Below the pieces are notes generated by a model. The model was not told where the DNA came from and did not search any database. It saw only the letters and a list, made by a program, of their open reading frames with translations. From B75-G9 sp964564905 (GTDB lineage: Archaea; Hadarchaeota; Hadarchaeia; Hadarchaeales; Hadarchaeaceae): a DNA stretch of 12,004 nucleotides. The translations under genes were made by a program, and so were the position numbers. The stretch is taken from the NCBI GenBank assembly GCA_964564905.1, contig CAZMCI010000029.1, positions 1-12,004 of the forward strand, read 5' to 3'. Position 1 is the first letter of the stretch. Each line of letters opens with the position of its first letter. Below are positions 1 to 6,230 of the stretch, in pieces.

Positions 1-322
1 TCGAAAAACGCTCGTCTTTTTGAATTTAAAATTTCGGCGAGTGCACCCTCCGATCCCGTTTTCCGCCATGGCGAAGACCCGACCAGAAATTCCATCGCAA
101 TCCATAGCTTGAGGAGTTTTTCGTCATAAAAACAGAGAGCAACCAATTCCCCCGGAACCCTCTGTTAACGTTGTCAACGTCGTCATTGAAGTCAATGTTT
201 TTGGGCAGCAGCTGACAAGACCGGAGGGATGTTTTCACTAGGAAAGAGAGAAAATCCACCAGAAAGGATAATTGCCGCTGCCAGAACCCCAGCTCCGATT
301 ATTCAATCACGGTTCGCCTCAC
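1..322 (-). pseudogene. Probable frameshifted small membrane protein / decayed coding stretch
   Basis: A GTG at 322-320 overlaps the TGA of the upstream 71-residue gene (GTGA overlap), the usual layout of translationally coupled genes, but its frame stops after seven codons. One base off, positions 302-195 read as a hydrophobic membrane-like segment (starts IIGAGVLAAAIILSGGF) that ends at a TGA. Further on, a third minus-strand frame is open from 164 to the window edge and looks protein-like (FYDEKLLKLWIAMEFLVG). A 77-codon open frame on the same strand (259-26) links the two but is unconvincing alone. My reading is a small membrane protein gene with one missing base near 300, followed either by more frameshifts or by the start of another gene running off the left edge. 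No family recognised. Sequencing or assembly indels could give the same picture. Confidence 0.3.
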
Positions 323-534
323 TTATGTCTGGGGCGGACGATTAAGTACCCTTTGTCAATGAGCCAGTAGTGGAACTCGCGGGCTGTGTGTAAACACCCC
401 TGTTTACATATCTCTCGAATCCGTTCGTATTCCTCTGAGCCCTTCTCCTTTGTATCGAGGAGACGCTGCACCGGACACTTGACATCCTTGCAGAACTCCC
501 GGCTGCGGTACTCCTCGTAGCCCTCAGGGATCAT
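319..534 (-). CDS. Small conserved-looking archaeal protein with four cysteines (71 aa)
   Basis: A 71-residue soluble protein with no membrane segment. It has a pair C15-x4-C20 in an N-terminal segment (REFCKDVKCPVQ) and a pair C43-x3-C47 followed by H49, then a C-terminal segment rich in aromatic residues (H55, Y56, W57, Y63). The four cysteines plus histidines suggest a bound zinc ion or an Fe-S centre; this is inference from spacing. It resembles small uncharacterised proteins I recall from archaeal genomes, but I cannot name the family or give a function. The ATG at 534 is chosen because a TATA-like GTTTTTATC lies about 23-31 bases upstream, which fits a leaderless transcript; there is no good ribosome site. 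Its stop overlaps the start of a broken downstream frame, suggesting an operon. Confidence 0.72.
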   Translation of the reverse strand: MIPEGYEEYRSREFCKDVKCPVQRLLDTKEKGSEEYERIREICKQGCLHTAREFHYWLIDKGYLIVRPRHK

Positions 535-556
535 CGAAGAAGTTTAAACCTGTGAA

Positions 557-565
557 GATAAAAAC
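557..565 (-). promoter_or_regulatory. TATA-like box for the four-cysteine protein gene
   Basis: On the minus strand the bases read GTTTTTATC, 23-31 bases before the ATG at 534. That spacing would put the transcription start at or next to the ATG, as in leaderless archaeal genes. Inferred from position and composition only. Confidence 0.35.
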
Positions 566-672
566 CCTCTGAAACCATGGATAAAAATGGCCAGTCTTCT
601 TTGTTGCCCTACTTACGCTCTCAATGGGTATTCTTGGGATTTTGAATATTTTGAGCAGATCCATGACATTTG

Positions 673-682
673 ATGTATTTTT
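673..682 (+). promoter_or_regulatory. TATA-like box for the first propeller gene
   Basis: GTATTTTTAT sits 57-66 bases before the GTG start at 739. Transcription starting about 25 bases downstream would leave a leader of some 35 bases that still includes the GGAGGT ribosome site at 727-732. The 535-738 gap between the two divergent genes holds nothing else I can support. Confidence 0.35.
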
Positions 683-738
683 ATGGTGGGAAATGTTATC
701 AACTTTCAGAAACAAGCTACAAAAGCGGAGGTTTCGAG

Positions 739-2736
739 GTGGATCGGAAAGTTATACTATTGCTTTTGGTTTTCATCGGCGTGTTCCTCTCTGCTGCCTT
801 TCAGATCTACAGATGCCCTGTCCAGCCCACTCCTTCAGAGAACGGATTGGAGGAAAATGTGGTGGAGACGCAGGAGGGGTGGTTTCAGAGTGGGCAGGAG
901 GCCGACATGGTCCTGAACTGGTACGGCTTCACCGCTGGAGGCCCCCTCTCGTTCAACCATCCAGCAAACATAGCCACGGACGGCAAACACCTCCTGTTAG
1001 CCGACACGTGGAACAACCGGGTGCTGATATGGAACACCCTGCCGGAGGGAAACGTGCTTCCAGATTTGGTTTTGGGCCAGACGGATTTTGACTCGAACGA
1101 GCCAGGTGTGGGGCCCGATAAGCTAAACTGGCCGGTTGGAGTCACAACCGACGGAACGCGTGTAATAGTCGCCGATACAAACAACAACAGAATTCTGATC
1201 TGGAGCGAATTCCCGACAGAAAACGCTGAGCCCGCAGACCTGGTGCTGGGAGCCCCTGATCTGTACACCGTGGGTGAGCGACCCGATCCCATACCCCTAG
1301 ACTGGGAAAAGACCTACCTTTTCTGGCCTTGGGCGGTGTGGACCGATGGAACCCGACTCGTAGCAACAAGCACAAGAGATGGTCGAGTGCTCATATGGAA
1401 TAGCTTCCCAGCGGAGAACTGCCAGCCAGCCGACATCCTCCTCACTGCGGAGGGGAACTTCGGAACTCCCAGGGCCATAGGCTCGAACGGCACATGCCTG
1501 ATAATTGGTGATCACAACTCGAAGGTCAACGATCAAGGGGGGGACTTTGTCTGGAATAGTTTTCCGTCAGAGGACGACGAAGCATACGATTTCTTCATCA
1601 CAGACCCCGTCAATCCCGGCAACGTGATCTGGGGTCTGGCCTTCACTTCGGGGGGAAAAATGCTGGGATTGGCCGGGCCCAGCCTGATGGTCTGGAACGA
1701 ACCACCGAAAAACCCAGAAGACGAACCTGACCTGATCTTGGACTTTGAGCTTGAGTGGGGGGATGGAGGAGGAATAGCTGTGGCTGATGGAAGGGTTTAT
1801 CTTTCCCTCCCGAACGGCCACAGAATTCTCGGGTTCAACTCTGTGCCATCATCAGCTGATCAGATCCCGGACTTCTGTATTGGTTCTTCCACCATTTACG
1901 AAAATCCGTATGAAGTGAACTCTTTCATCGGTAACCCCGTCGTGATGTCCGACGGTGAACACCTTTTTGCTATCTCGGATTTTTCGAGGAAAATGTGCGT
2001 CTGGAATACCCTACCAGACGAGAACGGGAGGAGCCCGGACAGCGTTTACGAGTTGGATTTCCAGCCTTGGGACATCGCGATACACGATGGAACTCTCGTC
2101 GTGGGAGGGGAAGATAAGATCCATGTCTGGAATGAACTTCCCCTAAACGGTGAAGCTCCGGATTTCACGTTGGGGCCAGAAGTCGGAGGAGTGAGGTTCA
2201 CTTCGGTTGGCGGTGTTGAGCTGGACGACAAATACTTTTACGTGGCAGATCAAATGGAGGGAAAACTCTACGTATGGAATGGGATCCCGGATAGTTCAGC
2301 AGAGCCCATCTGTACCGTGGAGGTTTCCTCTGGGGTGAGCAGACTTTCAAGCAACGGTGCAAAGCTAGCCACGATTTCCGCAGGATCAGAAATCCTGATT
2401 TTCTCGATTGAGGGAATTCCGAAAAACGAGCCACCCATGCGCTTGGCTGAGATAGGTATTTCCCTGAACCTGCCCATGCATGCCTTCCTTCACGGGGATA
2501 ACCTCTTCGTCGCAGACACCTGCAACAACCGGGTCTTGATATGGAACAGAATCCCGGAGGAAGAGCACCAATCACCCGATCTTGTCCTGGGTCAGGAAAA
2601 TCTAGAAGGCACTTATCCCCGTACGAGCAAGGATGGTCTCTACATGCCGGGGTCACTCTGCTTCGACGGAAAATACCTGTGGGTTGGAGAGTTCAAATTT
2701 TCTAATAGGATACTCAGGTTCACTCCGCGCTTTTAA
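739..2736 (+). CDS. Membrane-anchored twelve-repeat NHL-type beta-propeller protein (665 aa)
   Basis: The start is GTG 739, because GGAGGT (727-732) lies six bases upstream; the frame stays open upstream to an ATG at 670 that lacks a ribosome site. Residues about 5-22 form a hydrophobic signal or anchor segment, then a short linker, then repeats to the C-terminus. Each repeat has a core like DG-x-L-x-VADT-NNRVLIWN, then P, then PDLVLGQ, typical of NHL blades. I count twelve strand cores, from VLIWNTLP near the N-terminus to ILRFTP at the end (some degenerate, e.g. ILGFNSVP), which would make two six-bladed propellers. No catalytic motif is visible; NHL propellers usually bind proteins, sugars or nucleic acid, and here the position would be outside the membrane. 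A full-length paralogue lies at 6226-8352 on the other strand. Ligand unknown; the propeller call is firm. Confidence 0.88.
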   Translation: MDRKVILLLLVFIGVFLSAAFQIYRCPVQPTPSENGLEENVVETQEGWFQSGQEADMVLNWYGFTAGGPLSFNHPANIATDGKHLLLADTWNNRVLIWNTLPEGNVLPDLVLGQTDFDSNEPGVGPDKLNWPVGVTTDGTRVIVADTNNNRILIWSEFPTENAEPADLVLGAPDLYTVGERPDPIPLDWEKTYLFWPWAVWTDGTRLVATSTRDGRVLIWNSFPAENCQPADILLTAEGNFGTPRAIGSNGTCLIIGDHNSKVNDQGGDFVWNSFPSEDDEAYDFFITDPVNPGNVIWGLAFTSGGKMLGLAGPSLMVWNEPPKNPEDEPDLILDFELEWGDGGGIAVADGRVYLSLPNGHRILGFNSVPSSADQIPDFCIGSSTIYENPYEVNSFIGNPVVMSDGEHLFAISDFSRKMCVWNTLPDENGRSPDSVYELDFQPWDIAIHDGTLVVGGEDKIHVWNELPLNGEAPDFTLGPEVGGVRFTSVGGVELDDKYFYVADQMEGKLYVWNGIPDSSAEPICTVEVSSGVSRLSSNGAKLATISAGSEILIFSIEGIPKNEPPMRLAEIGISLNLPMHAFLHGDNLFVADTCNNRVLIWNRIPEEEHQSPDLVLGQENLEGTYPRTSKDGLYMPGSLCFDGKYLWVGEFKFSNRILRFTPRF

Positions 2737-2741
2737 CTCTG

Positions 2742-2783
2742 TCGGCGGGAAGTCCCCCTGCGAGAGCTGGGGATGAGAGCCGA
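2742..2783 (+). repeat. Compound stem-loop just after the propeller gene, possible element end
   Basis: An outer stem TCGGC (2742-2746) / GCCGA (2779-2783) encloses an inner hairpin whose CCCC (2754-2757) pairs with GGGG (2769-2772), with GC/GC and a GAGA loop at the tip. The core TGCGAGAGC (2759-2767) recurs exactly in the hairpin at 3044-3063. In IS200/IS605 elements the left and right ends carry similar hairpins, so this could be the left end of a non-autonomous element. It could also simply be part of the 3' region of the propeller gene. Confidence 0.4.
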
Positions 2784-2795
2784 AAACCATATATT
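2781..2795 (+). promoter_or_regulatory. BRE plus TATA box of the putative non-coding RNA
   Basis: CGAAAACCATATATT is the best promoter-like sequence in the window: a purine-rich BRE-like CGAAAA followed by CATATATT (2788-2795). No convincing reading frame starts 25-60 bases downstream, but the GC-rich structured stretch begins there, so the promoter most likely drives an RNA starting near 2816-2822. Confidence 0.5.
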
Positions 2796-2815
2796 CCCCT
2801 CCATGCCGATTTCTT

Positions 2816-3095
2816 CTGGAAGGTAGGGAGGGGCCACCCCGAACCCAACGCCTGTGGAAAACCGATGACCCGCACGGCACGGGTAGGCTGGACATCGAGA
2901 CCTCCGTAACCGCCCGAAGAGGGACGGGATCGAGTCCGGTGGATGAAGCAGGAACCCGGAGTACCGCGTAAAGCGGGAAAAGCTTTCGCGAAACGCGCCC
3001 CAAGCAGAGGTGAGGAAGGCGTAACGCGAAGGAAAAGTGAAAGCCCCTTGCGAGAGCGAGGGGAGGAGGTCACGCGATCCTCTACGCACGCCACC
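2816..3095 (+). ncRNA. Structured RNA resembling a TnpB-type omega/reRNA right-end region, without tnpB
   Basis: The stretch after the TATA box is GC-rich and full of pairable segments: CGATG+ACCCG (2863-2872) with CGGGT (2880-2884) and CATCG (2893-2897); GGAC with GTCC near 2922-2937; TCCGG (2935-2939) with CCGGA (2956-2960); CCGC with GCGG (2964-2976); and an 8-bp hairpin at 3044-3063. The segment GATGAAGCAGGAACCC (2942-2956) and the closing hairpin followed by GGGGAGGAGGTCAC (3060-3073) resemble what I know of the 3' ends of IS605/IS1341-type tnpB loci, where a guide (omega) RNA is made. If so, the guide would start about 3074. No tnpB frame is present here; open frames in this stretch look like shadows. 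The ends are estimates. It lacks the conserved blocks I know for archaeal RNase P and SRP RNA. The class is an inference. Confidence 0.45.
3044..3073 (+). mobile_element. Probable IS200/IS605-type right end (hairpin plus GTCAC terminus)
   Basis: CCCCTTGC (3044-3051) pairs perfectly, with one T-G pair, to GCGAGGGG (3056-3063) around a GAGA loop. The trailer AGGAGGTCAC ends near 3073. The element end at the right edge of this window, read on the minus strand, has the same layout: a CCCCG/CGGGG-type hairpin, then AGTGTCAA. That supports reading this as an element right end, probably of a solo or internally deleted copy. Confidence 0.45.
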
Positions 3096-3141
3096 ACTGG
3101 GCCTCTATGTGCTCGAGTGTCTTGCACTTATCACATAGAAA

Positions 3142-5397
3142 CTATTCAATGGAAACCAGCATTGTTCCCAAGTTCACGTCCCAATTATCGAAGTGCACCC
3201 GATCGGCCATTTCCAGCACGCCCGCGGTGATATAGTTGGAGTCCGCTTCTTGGAGGCCTATCTCGGGCTCCAAGAAGTTCTCCACGTTGCCGAGGGTGAT
3301 CAATGTGTTTGCATCGGTGTCTGTAAAGGCTGTTCCGGTGACATCGACCCCGCCCCGTTCGAAAACAGGCCCAACGTAGCTCGCATCGGGGTTGAGCCTA
3401 ACGAACGGCACCACTTGGCTCCACCCTTGGTAATTCACCACCACATGCGGATAGTCGGGAGTGTTTTGCACGTGATCGTTTTCACTCGCGAAGATCAAAG
3501 CACCCTTGAGTGTGGGCAAATTCATGGTGTCGAAGTGTCTGCTCATGTCGCGATTCTCCCAAAAGGACTCCAGTTTTTCACCAATTGCTACATTGAGACT
3601 GAGAGCTATCCCATTGGAGAGAGCATACTCCGTGATCTCCGTGCTGAAGTACCTATAGCCGTTGTAATACCAAGACCCACAAGTGTAATCAGTCCCGGAA
3701 TCGAGCACGCCGTCGTTATCAAAATCGAAAAACATCTTCTGCGAAGCTGGCTCATAAGTAAGGAAGGTGGGATCCAAACTGGAAACTGATCCTCTCTCTG
3801 AATCCAGATAGGTCTTCCCACGAATATATGCCGGATTTGGTTGTAGACCGCCGCCGAGATCTACCAGCACATACTCATCGCCCGCTGGATTTTCGTACCC
3901 TACATAGTATCTCACTCCAGAAAGCTCGCCCCCGTAGAGGTCGAACACCACGCCCGTTATGTTTCCACCGTTGGACCACCCCACAACTCCAACGTTTGTG
4001 GTGTCGGCGTAGGGTATCAGGTCGGTTATCAGCTTTCCGTTATTGTCCGCTTTTTTCCCCAAGGCGAAGAGAATTACATCTCGTAGCGCGGCCTGGCAGA
4101 GGGGGCCGCGGGAGTCGTACATCCCCCCGCTCTGATAAGGTGGAACGCCGCCGCCTGGGAAATTGAAATACACGTAAGTCATGCCGAATCCGGTGAGCAA
4201 GGTGTCTGCCGGGGAACCGGTTTCCACGCTCCCTTTGTAGTCCGCGCCCGGGACGGAAACAACGATTGGGGACCTGTTTTCGAAGCGGGATAGCGTGCAT
4301 GTTTTTGGGTAGAGAAGCCTGACCACTAGACCTTCTTTCCCGGCCACCGCTGAAGGCACTCTGATATCTCTCTGATAGGTCACTTCGTCGTATTCGAGGG
4401 GTGGCACAGAAATGAGTCCGAGTTCTTCTGGAGAGCGGCCCTCTTTGAAGTAGATGTTTGGCTGTGCAGAGTAGTTCTTCTCCCAAGCTTCGACGGTTTC
4501 TTGAATGGTCGTCAGCACGACTTTTCCTTGGGACTCCAACTCCTTCAGCTGAAGCACCCACTGCTCGAATTTGTTAATGTAGGGCTCACTCAGGACCGCC
4601 TGCGAGACAAAAATCGTGGCCGTGTAAATTTTCCCAGATGGAATTGTCCTGCCCTCCAGCTTGGAAACGAGCTCGGTCACTCCTGAAAACTCCGCGGTGT
4701 ACCTGCCCACGTAAACTAACTTCCCGTTCTCCTCGTGCTGGTAAAAGCTGTAGGTGTCTTTTGGCCGCCAGACGCCAGAGACCGCAACGTCATTTTCGTG
4801 CAGGTAGGTTGCACCACCCCAGAGGATTTCGGGTGTCCAAGTGTAGTCATAGTGAGCCCCCCTGATTGGAGAGAGAAAATGCTCAAAGACACTTCGTTCA
4901 GGTGGGTCGGATATGAAACCCCCGACCGTATGGCTTGGCGCAACTCCCAGGTTTTCAATCAGATAGGCCACATCCGCGTAGTTGTACTGGGTTTCGTGGG
5001 CATGGGGGTCCACCTCCACCCCGAGTTCCTCCTTCAAGTAGCGCACTATGTTTTTCCCCTCTGTGTTGCTCCGAACCTCGGCATTCTCGTACATCCCGCA
5101 GGCTACCAAGAATGTCCAGTCTGACTGGAAATTGAACCTCACTCCGTGGGTGTGGAGCATAAGAGCAAATTTTCTGAGCATTTCCCGGTGGTTCAGATAG
5201 TACTCGAGGTTTTCCCTGTAATCTTGATAAGTTGTTGCATGTGTCGCCTCTTCATTGTGCACCACGATGGTGACGTACACAGGGGTGGGGGGCTCTCCCC
5301 ACGCGCCCCACCAAGGAGAGATATACACTGCGGCCGCTGTTGCCGCGGCCAAGATTACCCCGATCGTCAGAAACATTATTTTTCTCTTGATTGCCAT
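3142..5397 (-). CDS. Secreted/anchored two-domain hydrolase: deacetylase-like domain plus alpha/beta hydrolase (751 aa)
   Basis: Residues 7-26 form a signal or anchor segment. Residues about 38-310 look like a polysaccharide-deacetylase (NodB-like) barrel: strand VYVTIVVHNEE (40-50), a conserved-looking QSDW (91-94), and DPHAHE (130-135), whose Asp and two His could bind a metal. Residues about 345-751 form an alpha/beta hydrolase: FNFPGGG (411-417) near the oxyanion hole, nucleophile elbow G473-W-S475-N-G477-G, and SENDHV (638-643) with D641 a likely acid; H735 is a candidate base. An EF-hand-like loop D558-x-D560-x-D562-G-x-x-D566 sits inside the hydrolase part and may bind calcium. The start ATG has GAGGTAAGG just upstream. 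Likely extracytoplasmic; substrate unknown, perhaps acylated polysaccharide. It lies between two propeller paralogues. Domain assignments are by motif and fold pattern only. Confidence 0.8.
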   Translation of the reverse strand: MAIKRKIMFLTIGVILAAATAAAVYISPWWGAWGEPPTPVYVTIVVHNEEATHATTYQDYRENLEYYLNHREMLRKFALMLHTHGVRFNFQSDWTFLVACGMYENAEVRSNTEGKNIVRYLKEELGVEVDPHAHETQYNYADVAYLIENLGVAPSHTVGGFISDPPERSVFEHFLSPIRGAHYDYTWTPEILWGGATYLHENDVAVSGVWRPKDTYSFYQHEENGKLVYVGRYTAEFSGVTELVSKLEGRTIPSGKIYTATIFVSQAVLSEPYINKFEQWVLQLKELESQGKVVLTTIQETVEAWEKNYSAQPNIYFKEGRSPEELGLISVPPLEYDEVTYQRDIRVPSAVAGKEGLVVRLLYPKTCTLSRFENRSPIVVSVPGADYKGSVETGSPADTLLTGFGMTYVYFNFPGGGVPPYQSGGMYDSRGPLCQAALRDVILFALGKKADNNGKLITDLIPYADTTNVGVVGWSNGGNITGVVFDLYGGELSGVRYYVGYENPAGDEYVLVDLGGGLQPNPAYIRGKTYLDSERGSVSSLDPTFLTYEPASQKMFFDFDNDGVLDSGTDYTCGSWYYNGYRYFSTEITEYALSNGIALSLNVAIGEKLESFWENRDMSRHFDTMNLPTLKGALIFASENDHVQNTPDYPHVVVNYQGWSQVVPFVRLNPDASYVGPVFERGGVDVTGTAFTDTDANTLITLGNVENFLEPEIGLQEADSNYITAGVLEMADRVHFDNWDVNLGTMLVSIE

Positions 5398-5440
5398 CCT
5401 TACCTCGATTTAACTGGGTAACCCAACTTTAACACTTTCG

Positions 5441-5450
5441 CCTTAAAATC
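5441..5450 (-). promoter_or_regulatory. TATA-like box for the two-domain hydrolase
   Basis: GATTTTAAGG on the minus strand lies 44-53 bases before the ATG at 5397. A start about 25 bases downstream would leave a leader of roughly 20 bases containing GAGGTAAGG. Positional inference. Confidence 0.3.
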
Positions 5451-5568
5451 CTCGTATAGCACATCTCTGGGGAAAAGTTGCCCCTACCTTCATCCGATTG
5501 CGGGATACGCACATGTTTAAACTCTTTTATTTATTTTAATTTTGAGGAACCTGCGATGGTGAGGAAAA

Positions 5569-5667
5569 GTGAGGGACGAAACTAAAAAAATTTTGGTGTT
5601 TCTGGTCATCCTCTTCTTCGTCCTTTCCGCAGCGGTTCCAGCCCTCATTGCTCTGCTTAGAGGATAG
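5569..5667 (+). CDS. 32-residue single-span membrane protein
   Basis: A short frame from GTG 5569 to TAG 5667. It encodes a charged N-terminus (MRDETKK), a membrane span of about 21 residues (ILVFLVILFFVLSAAVPALI) and a short basic end (LLRG). GGTGAGG (5558-5564) lies four bases before the GTG, and an AT-rich TATA-like tract (TTTATTTATTTTA, 5526-5538) lies 31-43 bases upstream, so all expression signals are present. The clean amphipathic ends and start signals make it more than a chance frame. No family named; such mini-membrane proteins often modulate a larger membrane partner, but nothing here says which. It is divergent from the hydrolase and directly upstream of tRNA-Gly. Confidence 0.6.
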   Translation: MRDETKKILVFLVILFFVLSAAVPALIALLRG

Positions 5668-5680
5668 TTTATTTTATTTT
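5666..5680 (+). promoter_or_regulatory. TATA-like box for tRNA-Gly
   Basis: The AT-rich AGTTTATTTTATTTT lies 21-35 bases before the tRNA 5' end, the expected place for an archaeal TATA box. It overlaps the stop of the 32-residue frame. Confidence 0.5.
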
Positions 5681-5700
5681 GGAATGAAAAATTGAACTGT

Positions 5701-5796
5701 GCGGCCGTGGTCTAGCCTGGCTAAAGCCGTGAGGCTGCCGATAGACTCAGGCCCTCCAAGCCTGCGACGCGGGTTCGAATCCCGCCGGCCGCACCA
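5701..5796 (+). tRNA. tRNA-Gly (anticodon UCC) with a 19-nt intron in the D-loop; CCA encoded
   Basis: Acceptor stem GCGGCCG (5701-5707) pairs with CGGCCGC (5786-5792), discriminator A, then genomic CCA. The T arm is GCGGG/TTCGAAT/CCCGC. The anticodon arm is CAGGC (5748-5752), loop CCTCCAA, GCCTG (5760-5764), so the anticodon is TCC (5755-5757), glycine. As written the D region is too long. Removing 5724-5742 leaves a perfect D stem GTCT/AGAC with the loop AGCCTGGCTA and a standard 74-base tRNA plus CCA. The insert can form a bulge-helix-bulge: central helix TGGC (5718-5721) with GCCG (5737-5740), three-base bulges TAA and ATA, and an inner hairpin AGCC-GTGA-GGCT. Cutting after the second base of each bulge gives exactly this intron, between positions 21 and 22. 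The loop has C instead of the near-universal U at position 33. A model without intron handling could miscall it as a Leu- or Ser-type tRNA. Confidence 0.9.
5724..5742 (+). other. tRNA-Gly intron (19 nt) at non-canonical position 21/22
   Basis: The intron consists of a 4-bp hairpin with a GTGA loop plus flanking bases. Its boundaries come from the bulge-helix-bulge rule (cut after the second of three bulge bases on each side) and are confirmed by the clean D arm left after removal. Archaeal tRNA introns are usually at 37/38; introns at other positions are well known in some lineages. Confidence 0.82.
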
Positions 5797-5822
5797 AAAA
5801 ATCAATTTCAACTTGGCAGAAC

Positions 5823-6230
5823 TCATTTCAAGTTAATTGGATGCCATCTCACGAAACCGCTCCGGACGGCGTGGTCTAGGAGCGGATCCGTCGTCGAATA
5901 TGTGGCGTATCGTTTTTCTTCAGGAAGCTCTGACCAAATTGTCGACCAATCGCTGAACATGCTGTTGGAGACCTTTCCCTCTCTAACCTCCAGAGCCCTT
6001 TTCAGGTCGGTCCATCTCGCACGTTTGAGTCTAGCTGCACTTCTTAGAATTCGTACATATCTGCTACAAGCTTCTTCCTTAATCCTCAGAACGTTTTTAA
6101 ATTCATTCGCTGCAACTTTTCCTTTTTCGATAGTTCTTGTGAGAATCTCCTTTTGTGAAACAGCTCCGCTGCCACCGATTCCCTCTTTTTTCAAATCTAA
6201 TGCTTTCAAAAAATATTTTCTGTCTTTAGA
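5823..6230 (-). pseudogene. C-terminal remnant of an archaeal-type AAA ATPase, frameshifted
   Basis: One frame (6209-5823) reads RYVRILRSAARLKRARW then TDLKRALEVREGKVSNSMF, which matches my memory of the C-terminal helical/winged-helix region of archaeal ATPases (Arch_ATPase type), then TDPLLDHAVRSGF at the end. Between these, the expected residues appear in other frames: near 5957-5925 one frame gives RLVDNLVRAS and another gives SFLKKND, before the first frame resumes with YSTTDPLL. Two or three small indels would restore one continuous C-terminus. The N-terminal ATPase core (Walker motifs) is absent; the frame runs upstream into the end of the propeller gene at 6226 with no ATG (first candidate is TTG 6209). 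So this is a decayed tail of a gene normally several hundred residues long. No function expected. Family assignment is moderate. Confidence 0.55.

Noticed and set aside
524..715. 63-codon open frame on the minus strand between the two divergent genes
   Set aside because: It overlaps the start of the four-cysteine gene and both putative promoters, has no ribosome site and shows no recognisable pattern.
670..738. Upstream ATG extension of the first propeller protein
   Set aside because: No ribosome site there, and the added residues are not signal-like. The GTG at 739 has GGAGGT six bases upstream and puts the membrane segment at the N-terminus.
2737..3141. RNase P RNA, SRP RNA or group II intron
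   Set aside because: The conserved blocks I know for these RNAs (RNase P P4 partner strand, SRP GGAAGG..AGCAG domain, group II domain V) are not seen.
2653..3230. Several open frames on both strands over the GC-rich stretch after the propeller gene
   Set aside because: They are arginine/serine/proline-rich, overlap each other and the stems of the structured RNA, and have no start signals.
3193..5135. Open frames on the plus strand opposite the hydrolase
   Set aside because: They are shadows of the long minus-strand gene, with no start signals or coherent protein pattern.
5710..5768. Class II tRNA (Leu or Ser) with a long variable arm
   Set aside because: That reading leaves a mismatched D stem and no sensible anticodon arm. 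The CAGGC/GCCTG arm with TCC and a four-base variable region fits tRNA-Gly once the 19-base insert is removed.
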